A stretch of DNA of 64,000 nt from JACPNO01 sp963825405 (GTDB lineage Bacteria; Acidobacteriota; Terriglobia; Bryobacterales; Bryobacteraceae). Where the stretch lies: NCBI GenBank assembly GCA_963825405.1, contig CAWGTB010000012.1:1-64000 (forward strand). Direction: 5' to 3'. The notes under the pieces were generated by a model that saw nothing but the letters and a program-made list of their open reading frames with translations, had not been told where the DNA came from and did no database searches. The position numbers and the translations under genes were made by a program. How positions within the stretch are numbered: position 1 is the first letter of the stretch; each line of letters starts with the position of its first letter. This document shows positions 17,963 through 26,744 of the stretch, in pieces.

Positions 17963-19519
17963 CTACTTTGAGACCTGCGCGCCCTTGCTCTTTTGGAACT
18001 TACTTGCCGGAATCGTTACCGATCCAATCGCACCGCCAAGCCGGTCGCGCACCACAATCCTCAGGATCGAGCCGCGGCGATCGAATTCCATCGTACGGCG
18101 GTAGCGCACCCCAGAGCGCAGGAACATTTCATAGCCGGGCTTATCCAGGCGGAGTGTGAAAGGGTCGAGAACGCCCAGGTAACTGACGCCATGTTCGTCC
18201 ATTGGCGCTAAGCCAAGATCGAGCATCGCGACTCGTTTGCCGTCCCGCTCTTCGGTGACAATCGCACCTGGCTCAATCTGCACATCCACGGTCAGTTTCC
18301 CAGCTTCGGCTAGCTGCACCCGCGCCATCACACCGAGGCCGGTGGCTTCCAGATGGTTTGCCAGCACGGCTCTGATCGAGTTCTCCGGAGGGCTTTCCCC
18401 AGATGGATCAAAGTAGCCCAGGCGGTAATGCACGGAGGCACCCCGCCGATTCACACGAATGGCCAAGCTATGAAAATTGTTATTGCCACGCGTCGAGGTA
18501 GGGTAAAAGCCAAGATCATAACTCACGCGAGTGCTGTCGATCACCCTCCGGATGGCACCCTCCACGTCGTTGGTGTTGAACGAGGCATTCCCTCCCGTCT
18601 CGCTCGCGATCTGCATCACCGTAAACAATTCCGTATTATTGCCTGGTGGATTAGCCATCAGGCCGCGGGCGTCTACAGGGTAGACAGCGATGTCAGCTTG
18701 GTTCAGAATCAAAGCCGCCCGGTGGAGTTCAGGGCTCCAGTTCACGACATCCAGGCTTTTGGGGTTCTCGACCATTGGGAAGGCGGAGGAAACCCAGATC
18801 AGGTTTTTTCGGCCGGGAAGTCCGGCAAGATGGTAAGCGATGCTTTCCAGACTCGTGAGGGTCCAGGAAACGCTATTGCCGACAGGCGACTGTATGTCCA
18901 ACAGGGGTATGCGGTACTTCGATATCTCATTAATAAGCGACGCGGCATCGTTCGTAAAGTCGTGCAGCACCCGCAAATTGTGCCCTAGCAGATATACGGC
19001 CACGCGATCCGTGGGCCGTAACTGAGCAAGGGCCCCAACCACCTGCTGTTTGGCGAAAGCGAGGTCACTGAATTGAGTGTTAGCTGAGTCTAGCAGGATG
19101 ACGGTGATCGTGCCGTGCGTGATGCCGCGCTGCCAATCGTTCGAGACGACACCCGGTGGCAGTGCGACGGGATTGGCGGCCGGAGTCCCGGCCGTCTTTC
19201 TCGCGAAGAACTGCACCTGCTGCGGGACACCGTTATCGAGAACCTGAAAATCCCCCCGTCTCAGATCGTCTACCGGTTTGCCTCTCTGATCGTTGACGAC
19301 CACGTTGACTTGCACCAACCGTGTTGTCGATCGGATTATGGTTGGTTCGCCCGGAGTGGCAGGGGTTTGCCCCTGCGCGCAGCACAAGCCAAGAGAAATT
19401 GAGAGCCCGAAGCCCCATGTCACTCGGCATATTCGAACCCCCACTATGCCGCCATACAGGAGCTTCGAAAAAAGCCGTCGCAAAGGCCATGCGTTCCTAC
19501 TAGAGGGAATACGGCGCAT
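17963..19519 (-). CDS. VWFA-related Acidobacterial domain protein (TIGR03436 type)
   Basis: A 518-residue secreted or periplasmic protein. An N-terminal hydrophobic segment (residues about 28-48, ending LGLCCAQGQ) acts as signal. Then comes the family core: TTRLVQVNVVVNDQRGKPV, DLRRGDFQVLDNGVPQQVQFF, TVILLDSANTQFSD, GRKNLIWVSSAFP, and the acidic VWFA strand VYPVDARGLM. The metal-site Asp in LLDSANT is followed by Ser, but the canonical DxSxS is altered (DSANT). The C-terminal third is beta-rich (RLGYFDPSGESPPENS). The family is almost confined to Acidobacteria and has no proven function; a role in surface or envelope protein assembly is inference. It is the best single taxonomic marker in the window. 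Monocistronic. Confidence 0.85.
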   Translation of the reverse strand: MRRIPSSRNAWPLRRLFSKLLYGGIVGVRICRVTWGFGLSISLGLCCAQGQTPATPGEPTIIRSTTRLVQVNVVVNDQRGKPVDDLRRGDFQVLDNGVPQQVQFFARKTAGTPAANPVALPPGVVSNDWQRGITHGTITVILLDSANTQFSDLAFAKQQVVGALAQLRPTDRVAVYLLGHNLRVLHDFTNDAASLINEISKYRIPLLDIQSPVGNSVSWTLTSLESIAYHLAGLPGRKNLIWVSSAFPMVENPKSLDVVNWSPELHRAALILNQADIAVYPVDARGLMANPPGNNTELFTVMQIASETGGNASFNTNDVEGAIRRVIDSTRVSYDLGFYPTSTRGNNNFHSLAIRVNRRGASVHYRLGYFDPSGESPPENSIRAVLANHLEATGLGVMARVQLAEAGKLTVDVQIEPGAIVTEERDGKRVAMLDLGLAPMDEHGVSYLGVLDPFTLRLDKPGYEMFLRSGVRYRRTMEFDRRGSILRIVVRDRLGGAIGSVTIPASKFQKSKGAQVSK

Positions 19520-19852
19520 CTGATTCTAGCCGCCCTCGGGACCGGACCGTCCAAAGCCTCTGCGCGAGCTTTGGCCGTACACTAGCATAGGGCCCACCAT
19601 TGGCCCAAGCTGTCAAAATCACAATGAGGGATTCTCATCGGAGATTCCCTTCCTATTGGACGAGCATATCCAAACTGAAGTTACTGAGGTGATCAACTGA
19701 AGTAAATCGATGCCGGTCTTCAGCCGCGAGGCACATTTCTTTGGGACCGTAAAACGGCGCGCTGCCGCCCGCCATAAGTATTGTGTTTCTCGCGCAACCT
19801 CGTCGCCCCTGAACTCCCTGAAGACGCCTGCCTCGTTTAGTTCACGGCCGGC
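19520..19852. other. Gap between the VWFA gene and a truncated gene
   Basis: AT-richer than its surroundings. Nothing is supported; it presumably holds the promoter of the VWFA gene (read leftward). Confidence 0.4.
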
Positions 19853-20202
19853 CTAGAGAACCTTGTCATTGATGATCAGTTGGAGTTCGTGCGAGAACTT
19901 CGAGCCTTCGGTGACGTCCAGAGATTCGCCGTTTTTCTCGAATGTCCTCATGTAATCAGGATCGTAAAACGCGCCTGCATCAATTTGGTCGAACGCGTAA
20001 AGCTTGTACTTGCCCGGCGCAAGCCCCGTAAGACATATGTCCATTCTGATCAGTGGTTCCGGATTTGTAGCGTTGCACCGCCTCCGTTCGATCAGGCACG
20101 ATCACAACCGTTGCATGTGGTGACGGCTGTTGCTTGCTGTCCAAAACCGAGCCCGCTACCTGTCCTCCGCTCATGCTGACTACAATCTTGATCTCCCCGG
20201 CC
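19853..20202 (-). pseudogene. Carboxypeptidase-regulatory-like secreted protein, 5'-truncated
   Basis: This is the 3' end of a gene cut by the insertion sequence that starts at 20203. Frame one reads GEIKIVVSMSGGQVAGSVLD, then SPHATVVIVPDRTEAVQRY, and frame two reads DICLTGLAPGKYKLYAFDQ, then AGAFYDPDYMRTFEKNGESL, ending ELQLIINDKVL. Together they are a carboxypeptidase-regulatory-like (transthyretin-type) domain as found at the end of large acidobacterial secreted proteins. The frame change is near 20050. The 5' part is missing: beyond the insertion lies an unrelated AraC-type gene. Confidence 0.7.
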
Positions 20203-21327
20203 TGTCCTTCGCCAAAAACGAGTCCGATCGCAACAGCTTGATTATCCGGGAGAATGATCGAATCCATGTTGGCCATCATTCTTTGTCTGTTTCGGTTTGT
20301 TCGACTGCTGGGTAGCGGACACCAGGCTGTTGCAGTCGAGAACCTGGCATTTGCGGTTGCAACTGGCCGCGTTTAAGAAGAAACGCAAGAGGCCTGTGTT
20401 GACGCAATGGGATCGGCCATTCTGGGCCGGGCTGTCCCAGGTCTGGAGCGGTTGGCGAGACGCCTTGGTATTCGTTCAGCCGGATACCGTCGTGCGCTGG
20501 CAACGGGAGCGGTTTCGAAAATTCTGGGCCCGGCTGTCCCGCTCCAACCATGACCGACGAAGAAGGCCCTCCGTCGCCGCCGAGATTCGCCGGTTAATCT
20601 TGCAAATGGCTACTGCCAATCCACTTTGGCGGGCACCCAGAATCCATGGCGAACTGAAGATGCTCGGTATAACGATTTCGGAGCGGACCGGGTCACGCCT
20701 TCTTCTTACCGTTCGGCGAACGCCACCCTCTCAAACCTGGAAAACGTTTCTGCGAAACCATCTTGGTCAGGTCGTATCAGTCGACTTCTTTACCGTTCCG
20801 ACTATCCGCCTGCGAGTCTTGTTCGTGTTCCTCGTGATTGAGCATCGCCGCCGGGAAATGCTCCACTTCAATGTGACCTACCATCCCACCTCCGCCTGGG
20901 TTGCCCACCAGGTCGTCGAGGCATTCGCAGACCGAGAAGCCACGATATTTAATCCGCGACCGGGATGGCGTTTATGGAAATGAGGTCCGTCGTCGACTGG
21001 GGTCGCTTGGCATTGCCGAAGTGCTTACTGCTCCGCAAAGCCCGTGGCAGAATGCCTACGTCGAGCGCTTGATCGGGTCGATACGACGAGAGTGCCTGAA
21101 CCACTTCATTGTCCTGAACGCTCGTCATTTAAAAGGGGCGTTGGCCGCGTACTTCCGCTACTACCACCGATCTCGCCCTCATCTGGCGCTGAACAAGCAA
21201 TGCCCGATTGAGCGTCAGATCATGCCGCACGGTGTGATCGTCGAAATCCCAGAACTCGGCGGACTTCACCATCGCTATGAACGGATCGTGGCGTGAAGCA
21301 AACCGGATGGACTATTGGCAAACGACA
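20203..21327 (+). mobile_element. DDE insertion sequence, copy 1 (full length, 1125 bp)
   Basis: Bounded by imperfect terminal repeats: TGTCCTTCGCCAAAAA at 20203 and the complement of TGTCGTTTGCCAATAG ending at 21327. Two internally deleted relatives share both ends (26215-26744 and 54323-54548). No clear target duplication flanks it. It sits between a 5'-truncated carboxypeptidase-regulatory gene and a 3'-truncated AraC gene, so its arrival or later recombination removed flanking DNA. Confidence 0.85.
20254..21296 (+). pseudogene. rve-type DDE transposase of the copy-1 element, two frameshifts
   Basis: Start at 20254 (MIESMLAIILCLFRFVRLLG, also used in copy 2). Joined frames give about 345 residues: an N-terminal helical part (LQLAAFKKKRKRPVLTQWDR), an HTH region (RRPSVAAEIRRLILQMA), then the integrase core with VVSVDFFTVPTIRLRVLFVF (first Asp), YLIRDRDGVYG (second Asp) and QNAYVERLIGSIRRECLNHF (Glu), ending ELGGLHHRYERIVA. 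This is a transposase family widespread in Acidobacteria and soil Proteobacteria. Frame changes lie near 20345 (CATTTGCGG where copy 2 has CGCTGCGG in frame) and near 20935. All three catalytic acids survive. Confidence 0.85.
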
Positions 21328-21335
21328 GGGCCCAA

Positions 21336-21953
21336 TCAAAAGCAGGAGTGCTTTTGTCTGATCCGCTCGATCAATTCGACGCGTTTCGACTTGTTCCGCG
21401 AGCGTGCCAGCCTTTTGAAATCGCAATAGTCGGAGAAGAGCTTCGGCGTGAGTCCAACTTCAGCCCGGAACAACTGGATAAAGTGCCGCTGGCAGACGCC
21501 AACTTCTCGCACCGCATCCCGGACAGCGGCGCCCGTGCCTTCCACGCCAAACATGTCCAGCGCCGATCGGCCCCAGAGATCCGTTAAATCCGCATGTGTC
21601 TCTGCTAACTCATTCGCCTGTGCACCGAGGAACGGAAAAGCGCCACCTGGTTTGAAATGCACGCTCAACATTGATTCGTGTTGCATCGCATCGCAGGCAA
21701 AGGCGCTCGAATATGTTCCTGACATGACAGCACCGGAGAATTTCCGATACCTCTCGAGTTTCATGGGTTCGTAAATGCGCACCTCATTGGCGCGGAGGTT
21801 GATCACGAGCTCGAGAGTGCCACTCGGAAGAATCCGTTCTTTTCGAGGCGCCTGCGCGTCCGCTACCAGCCAGAAGCAGTCGACGAAATCACTGAGAGCC
21901 GGCCCTGGGCGGTAGGAAAGATGTAGCGCACAGTATTCCCTTAAAAGGACCAT
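21336..21953 (-). pseudogene. AraC-family transcription regulator, 3'-truncated
   Basis: The N-terminal ligand domain of the DUF6597 type is intact: REYCALHLSYRPGPALSDF, DCFWLVADAQAPRKERILPS, ELVINLRANEVRIYE and VHFKPGGAFPFLG. The AraC helix-turn-helix follows as far as FIQLFRAEVGLTPKLF and then runs into SDYCDFKRLARSRNKSKRVE and stops at 21336, nine bases from the end of the insertion sequence. The second HTH helix set is missing, so DNA binding should be lost. It probably once controlled a neighbouring gene that has gone. Confidence 0.75.
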
Positions 21954-22199
21954 GCACTTGCGTTGCCATTCGGGATCTCGGGCGAACGATTTACTTTCCC
22001 ACGAAATCCGCGGCGGAATCCAGAGGCCGAAGGGGTATCACTATCGAACTGGTACAAAATACCGATCAGGTCACACAATACCGACGTTTGCGAACCAAAC
22101 TGGGAGGGTCTTGCCCGCGCCCGGTCGCCCACACACGTTAATTAATCTTCCGCGTGGCTTGGACTCCGCCATATTTTCGATTATCGGGAGAGCGAATGG

Positions 22200-22688
22200 T
22201 TATTTTCCGTGTCCGGCCGGGGGCGTCTGCTTGTAGGTCGCGTGGCAGGCGTTGCAGGCCTCGTTCACTTTCTCGAGTTGTTTGGTGAAGCCGGGCGTGT
22301 CGTTCGCGCCAGCGAGTTCGGACAGCCGGGCAGTCGCGGCGGCATAGTAGGCCGCGGCCCGCTCGAAACCGGCGTGATCTTTCGACAGTGCGGGGAGCGC
22401 CTGCGTTTCCACGGATGTTTCCCCCTTCGCGGTGCCGGCGGGGAACATCGGCGGAAGGGCCTTCGCCCATTTCGCGAGGACGGCCGCGGGGAACCCTTGA
22501 CTCTTCGCTTCGCCTCCCGCCTTCGTGGAAGCTTCGATCGACCGGATCGTGAGTAGCGACATATCCATGCCTGCCTGCCGCGCAAGGATGGCATTCCCTC
22601 CGGGGATGCCGGTGGCATTCTCCTGCGGCAAGCCGGCCGAGCCGAGAGCCAGCAATGTACACGGCAACACAATCGAACGTCTCCACAT
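22200..22688 (-). CDS. Class II c-type cytochrome (cytochrome c-prime/c556 type)
   Basis: A 162-residue periplasmic cytochrome. Start at 22688 (MWRRSIVLPCTLLALGSAG), with GGGAGGTTCACC upstream, opening a signal peptide. The haem motif CNACH lies close to the C-terminus (NEACNACHATYKQTPP), and the rest is predicted helical with MDMSLLTIRSIEAS near the start, i.e. the four-helix class II layout with a likely N-terminal axial ligand region. It is transcribed away from the PadR/LPMO-like cluster and shares its upstream region with that cluster, so it is a candidate electron donor for the copper protein. That link is inference. Confidence 0.8.
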   Translation of the reverse strand: MWRRSIVLPCTLLALGSAGLPQENATGIPGGNAILARQAGMDMSLLTIRSIEASTKAGGEAKSQGFPAAVLAKWAKALPPMFPAGTAKGETSVETQALPALSKDHAGFERAAAYYAAATARLSELAGANDTPGFTKQLEKVNEACNACHATYKQTPPAGHGK

Positions 22689-22814
22689 GGTGAACCTCCC
22701 ATCGCGCATGTCAATTCTAATCCAAGCCGGACGTACGCGCGCCCGACTTTGCATTTCTTGACGTAGCGCACAAGCAGCGCGAGCCACCATTGACACCAGC
22801 GAGCTTCGATGATA

Positions 22815-22829
22815 CTTTGTTATCCAAAG
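22815..22829. promoter_or_regulatory. Palindromic operator candidate for the PadR regulator
   Basis: CTTTG, five bases, CAAAG forms a perfect dyad (GATACTTTGTTATCCAAAGC in context), 28 bases before the GTG start of the PadR gene. PadR repressors of the small subfamily autoregulate through dyads of this type (ATGT/ACTTTGT-like half sites). It may also cover the divergent cytochrome promoter. Confidence 0.55.
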
Positions 22830-22857
22830 CTTGCTAAACAAGGCACAGAGGACAGGC

Positions 22858-23187
22858 GTGGAGATCGACCGCGAATTCTTAAAGGGAAGCATCAGTTTAT
22901 TGCTGCTCAATCTGCTTTCGCGAGGCGAGATGTACGGATATGAGATTCTTCAGGAAGCCTCGCGCCGCAGCGCCAACGCCTTCGAGTTCAAAGAAGGCAC
23001 GCTTTATCCCGCGCTGCATCAACTGGAGAAGAAGGGCCTGCTCCGATCCGAGTGGCGCACGGCAGACAACGGCCGGGAACGGAAGTATTACTCCTTGACG
23101 GCAAAAGGAAAAAAGACCGCCAGGGAATACGAAAAGCAATGGCAGCACCTGACGGGCGCGATCGCGGCTGTCCTGGAGAGCAAGTAA
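22858..23187 (+). CDS. PadR-family transcription regulator
   Basis: A 109-residue winged-helix protein. Start taken as GTG 22858 (EIDREFLKGSISLLLLNLLS), with AGAGGAC upstream. PadR hallmarks: SRGEMYGYEILQEASRR, FKEGTLYPALHQLEKKGLL (recognition helix) and YYSLTAKGKKTAREYEKQW. It is followed immediately (TAA then ATG) by a HAAS-type membrane protein. This PadR plus HAAS pairing is widespread in Firmicutes and Acidobacteria, where the membrane partner senses envelope or drug stress and the PadR protein controls the operon. The dyad at 22815 is the likely operator. Confidence 0.88.
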   Translation: MEIDREFLKGSISLLLLNLLSRGEMYGYEILQEASRRSANAFEFKEGTLYPALHQLEKKGLLRSEWRTADNGRERKYYSLTAKGKKTAREYEKQWQHLTGAIAAVLESK

Positions 23188-23987
23188 ATGCGCGCTGCGG
23201 ATAAGCTGGTCGAGCAAGTCGTGAACTTATCTCAGGTGCCCCGAGGGAAGCGGCTGCACGAGATCCAGCGCGAGCTTCAAGGACACATTGAGGATTTCAT
23301 CGCGGCAGCGCGCGCCGCCGGCCACGGCGACGATGAGATCGAGAAAATGGTGGCCGCCAACTTTGGCGATCCGGCGCAGATCGCCGAAGCCTTCGCTGGG
23401 TTTACCGGTGGGAGCGCGCGGCGGCGCGGGTAGGCCTGCTTCTGCTCTCCAGCACGGCTGTGACGAGCGCGATCTTGGGCGCGGTTCTCGCACTGCAAGC
23501 TGGCATGGCGATCGGGTTCGGGACTCCGGTTTGGAAATTGCTGGCTAGCCCGCATACGAGAATCGAAGCTCTGGACATCGCGTTCACTGTAATCACGTAT
23601 ACCGGGCTCGTGGCGCTGGAGCGGCTGTTCGACCGCAACCGCGCGGTGAAAGCTGTGACGCTACTCGCTGTGGCCTTCGCGGTTCTGACGGCGGTGCGGA
23701 TGACGATCAACTTCCATGCACAGTTTCTGGTCTTCGGCATGGTGAATGGAGCCTTTTTCCGGACGACGCAGGTGTTCGTGAAAACCGCGGCGGCGCGAAC
23801 CGGAATTGTCGTGGCCGCGCTGGCGGTGCTGGGCGCAATTTCTTTGCCGGCGATGACGTTTCGTTTTCCGTACGCTCTGGCAGCTACCTGCGCGAGTTGG
23901 TTCACGATGGCGGCGGCCTATCGGCAGATGCCCGACGCCGTGGCGCGAATCGATGCAGCGCTCTGGCGCCGCCTGCAGCGGATGTAA
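23188..23987 (+). pseudogene. HAAS-domain membrane protein, one frameshift
   Basis: Frame one (23188 to about 23430) encodes an N-terminal HAAS/permease-prefix domain: KLVEQVVNLSQVPRGKRLHE, HIEDFIAAARAAGHGDDEIE and ANFGDPAQIAEAFAGF. Frame two (from about 23425 to 23987) continues with four or five membrane helices (LLLLSSTAVTSAILGAVLAL, IAFTVITYTGLVALERLF, AVTLLAVAFAVLTAVRM, IVVAALAVLGAISLPAMTF). The whole is a normal-length partner of the PadR gene, whose stop it directly follows. The frame changes in the GC-rich stretch GGCGGCGCGGGTAGG near 23425, so a sequencing indel is plausible. It should transmit an envelope signal to PadR. Confidence 0.75.
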
Positions 23988-24005
23988 GACGGGATTGGAG
24001 GGACG

Positions 24006-24629
24006 ATGACAATCGACAGAAGAAATGTTCCGGCTCTGTTGTGCGGCTGTGCACTGCTCGCCGCGCTCGCGCCCGGGGCAATCGCGCATTTCCGATTGCT
24101 GGAACCCGCGTCGTGGATCGAGGAGGGTCACTACGGCGATCCACAGTGGCTTGCGCCGTGCGGCGGCACCGGAGCCGATCCGGGCAAACCGACTGGCGCA
24201 CTCACGAAGGTGCAGGGCGGCGAGAAGCTCCATATTCGCATTCAGGAAATGGCCTATCATCCGGGCTTCTATCGGGTGGCGCTCGCCGTGAACTCGCGCG
24301 AAGAGCTCCCGCCGGATCCGGAACCACGGACGGAGTGGTCCGGCACGGTGGAGCGCTCGCTCTCCGGTGCGATTCACTTTCCGCCGCGTCCGCCCGTTCT
24401 GGCCGACGGCCTCTTCCCGCACACCGGTCCCTTCTATAGAGACCAGGAGGCCGACGTCGTCATCCCGAATATCAACTGTTCCAAATGCACCCTGCAGGTG
24501 GTCGAGTTCATGGCTGACCATTCGCGAAACAAAGAGGGCGACTTCAGCTACCACCATTGCGCCGTGCTTCAGGTGCAGGCGAATCCGAAGCAGCCGATCG
24601 ATACCCGGTTTCCGTCCGAGAAGAAATAG
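24006..24629 (+). CDS. Lytic polysaccharide monooxygenase-like copper protein (SCE4755 type)
   Basis: A 207-residue secreted protein. The signal peptide (MTIDRRNVPALLCGCALLA... to GAIA) would be cut exactly before His28, exposing an N-terminal histidine: HFRLLEPASW. In LPMO-like proteins the mature N-terminal His with a second His forms the copper histidine brace; here SYHHCAVLQV near residue 183 offers the second. Conserved cysteines lie in APCGGTG, NINCSKCTLQVV and HHCAV. This matches the family annotated as SCE4755 polysaccharide monooxygenase-like, whose substrate is unproven; copper storage or oxidative cleavage are both possible. It lies 18 bases after the HAAS gene and 20 bases before a response regulator, so probably in one operon. 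Confidence 0.8.
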   Translation: MTIDRRNVPALLCGCALLAALAPGAIAHFRLLEPASWIEEGHYGDPQWLAPCGGTGADPGKPTGALTKVQGGEKLHIRIQEMAYHPGFYRVALAVNSREELPPDPEPRTEWSGTVERSLSGAIHFPPRPPVLADGLFPHTGPFYRDQEADVVIPNINCSKCTLQVVEFMADHSRNKEGDFSYHHCAVLQVQANPKQPIDTRFPSEKK

Positions 24630-24649
24630 CATCGGCGGATCGGTGTCAC

Positions 24650-25375
24650 ATGAGCAGAAGCAAGATCCTGATCGTGGATGACGACGTTCCACTGGCGGGG
24701 GGGCTGATCGAGTTCCTCGCCGGAGAGGGTTTCGAGGCTGCGCACGCTTTGAACGGCGCGGCCGCGCTGGTGCAGCTCGCCCGGCACTCCTTCGACCTCG
24801 CGATTCTGGACGCCGGGACGGAGAAGATCGACGGGATCGAGCTTCTGAGACGTCTGCGGGCGCAGTGGCATCTACCGGTGCTGATGCTCACGGCAATCGG
24901 ATGCGAGGAAGTCGGTATTATGGGCCTCGACCTCGGCGCAGACGACTACCTTGTGAAACCGTTCCGCGCGCGCGAAATGGTGGCGCGCCTGCGGGCGATC
25001 CTTCGCCGGTCCGAGCCGAAAGGTCGGACGTTGGCGGCTCCGCTCACGCTGGGCGAACTGGCGCTCGACTCCGGGGCGAAGTCGGCGACGATGGACGGCG
25101 TGCCGGTGCGACTGACGACCGCCGAATTCCTGGTGCTGGAGGCTCTCGCCCGATCGGCCGGGCGTGTGCAGAGCCGCGCCATGCTTACCCATCAGGCGCT
25201 GGGCCGTCGGCTGGAGCCGTTCGATCGCAGCATCGATACACACGTTTCAAACATCCGGCGCAAACTATGCTTGGATGCGGGTCGGGGGATCGAGATCCGC
25301 AGCTTCCGGGGGCGTGGGTATGCGCTTACGGTGCCGCACGAGGAGCGAAGGGGGGCATCTTCGGCCGGCGGCTGA
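24650..25375 (+). CDS. OmpR/PhoB-family response regulator
   Basis: A 241-residue two-component regulator. Start at 24650 (MSRSKILIVDDDVPLAGGLI). The receiver domain has the DDD acidic pocket, phospho-acceptor Asp in LAILDAG, Thr in LMLTAIG and Lys in YLVKPFRARE, i.e. all functional residues. The winged-helix DNA-binding domain follows (RLTTAEFLVLEALARSAGRV, DRSIDTHVSNIRRKLCLD, SFRGRGYAL). The order and spacing resemble CpxR. A histidine kinase would be expected next, but the following DNA is a truncated epimerase, so the regulator is orphaned here. It is 20 bases after the LPMO-like gene. Confidence 0.9.
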   Translation: MSRSKILIVDDDVPLAGGLIEFLAGEGFEAAHALNGAAALVQLARHSFDLAILDAGTEKIDGIELLRRLRAQWHLPVLMLTAIGCEEVGIMGLDLGADDYLVKPFRAREMVARLRAILRRSEPKGRTLAAPLTLGELALDSGAKSATMDGVPVRLTTAEFLVLEALARSAGRVQSRAMLTHQALGRRLEPFDRSIDTHVSNIRRKLCLDAGRGIEIRSFRGRGYALTVPHEERRGASSAGG

Positions 25376-25517
25376 ATCGGTGTGAATGCCGGGATGGCCG
25401 TTCCGAGCACGAGGTAACTTGTATGGTCAGCCCTTTGTTCGACTAATCCACTCTGTGAGTGGCTTCAGATTGTGTGCCCAGAAAATAGTGAGGCCTCGTT
25501 TCTGGGCGTCTGCTGTT

Positions 25518-26105
25518 GGGCAGGTGACTTCGATCGGCCGCAGGAAACTTGGCCTACCGCATCCCAAACTGAACGAGGTTGTGCATCCGGACTTCGCGGA
25601 TTGCTCCGCACTATCGGAGGCACTCTCGGACCAGCAGGCAGCGATTTTTTGCCTCGGTACGTATACTGGCTCGGTATCGGATGCGGAACTGCGCAAGGTC
25701 ACTGTGGACTACACCGTCGAATTCGCGCGGGTTCTCCACGGCGGCAGCCCAGACGCCGTGTTCTCCTTCTTGAGCGGGAACGGCGCGGACCAGACGGGAC
25801 AACGTCGGATGGCCTTCGCACCCGACAAGGGAGAGGCTGAGAAGGCGCCGCTCGCTGCGGGGTTCTCCCGCGTTTATCTCTTCCGGCCCGCGTACATCTA
25901 TCCCGTGGAGCCGCGCAAGGAACCGAATTTGAGCTACCGGCTCTTGCGAGTGATCTACCCGGCCTTTCGAGTGCTATTTCCCAACCAGGCGATTCCGGCC
26001 GACGACTTGGGTCGAGCTATGGTGGATGTCGCGGTTCGCGGAACCGCAGAACGCGAAGCCCGGATCTTCGAGAACCGCGACATCCGAGCGATGGTCAGGT
26101 CTTGA
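25518..26105 (+). pseudogene. NAD(P)-binding epimerase/oxidoreductase, 5'-truncated
   Basis: Frame reads QVTSIGRRKLGLPHPKLNEV, then AAIFCLGTYTGSVSDAELRK, TVDYTVEFARVLHGG, SFLSGNGADQ and VYLFRPAYIYPVEPRKE, typical of small NAD(P)H-binding Rossmann proteins of the atypical SDR (NmrA/HTATIP2-like) group. The N-terminal GxxGxxG dinucleotide motif and first strand are missing: upstream of 25518 the frame continues into unrelated residues. It is therefore a 3' fragment, not a whole enzyme. The insertion sequence copy 2 lies 110 bases further on. Confidence 0.65.
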
Positions 26106-26124
26106 GTGAACCGCAAATACTGAC

Positions 26125-26214
26125 CTAGCCGACTCGATACTGACCGCAGTCCACGACAATGGCCTGCCCGGTGATGAACGCGGCATCATCGCTTGTTAAG
26201 AAGAGAACCGCCCC
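26125..26214 (-). pseudogene. Classical SDR oxidoreductase, last 29 codons
   Basis: The minus strand reads GAVLFLTSDDAAFITGQAI, then VVDCGQYRVG and a stop. This is the conserved C-terminal segment of classical short-chain dehydrogenases (FL.SD.A.FITGQ...VDGG). The gene is cut exactly where insertion sequence copy 2 begins (26215), so the insertion or a rearrangement removed the rest. Confidence 0.75.
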
Positions 26215-26744
26215 TGTGGGTCGCCAATAACCCATCCGCATTCAATATCACGCTGCGACGCGCTCATAACGATGATGAAGACCGCCGAGTTCTGGGATTT
26301 TAATGATCACGCCATCCTTCATGATCTGGCGCTCAATAGGCATTGCTTGTCCAGCGACAGATGAGGACGAGATCGGTGGTAGTAGCGAAAATACGCTGGT
26401 TGGATCGGGACAGCCGGGCCCAGAATCTTCGGAACTGCTCCCGTAGCCAGCGCACAACCGTATCTGGCTGAACGAATACCAGGGCGTTTCGCCAACTGCT
26501 CAAGACCTGGGACAGCCCGACCCAGAACAGCCGATCCCATTGCGTTAGCACCGCCCTCTTGCGTTTCTTCTTGAACGCGGCCAGCTGCAACCGCAGCGCC
26601 GGGTTCTCGACAGCAACAGCCTGATGCCAACTACCCAGCAGTCGAACAAACCGAAATAGACAAAGAATGATAACCAGCATGGATTCGATCATTCTCGCGG
26701 AAAATCAGCGTGTTGCTCTCGGAATGCATTTTTGGCGAAGGACA
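26215..26744 (-). mobile_element. DDE insertion sequence, copy 2 (internally deleted, 530 bp)
   Basis: Oriented on the minus strand. The left end, TGTCCTTCGCCAAAAATG, is at 26744; the right end, TGTGGGTCGCCAATAACC, is at 26215. It encodes the first about 95 residues of the same transposase (MIESMLVIILCLFRFVRLLG, LQLAAFKKKRKRAVLTQWDR) in frame, then jumps by deletion to YFRYYHRSRPHLSLDKQC and IPELGGLHHRYERVAA at the end. The catalytic core is gone, so it could move only in trans. Confidence 0.85.

Noticed and set aside
23661..24692. 343-residue minus-strand frame
   Set aside because: Antisense to the HAAS and LPMO-like genes, which have motifs, start sites and correct spacing.
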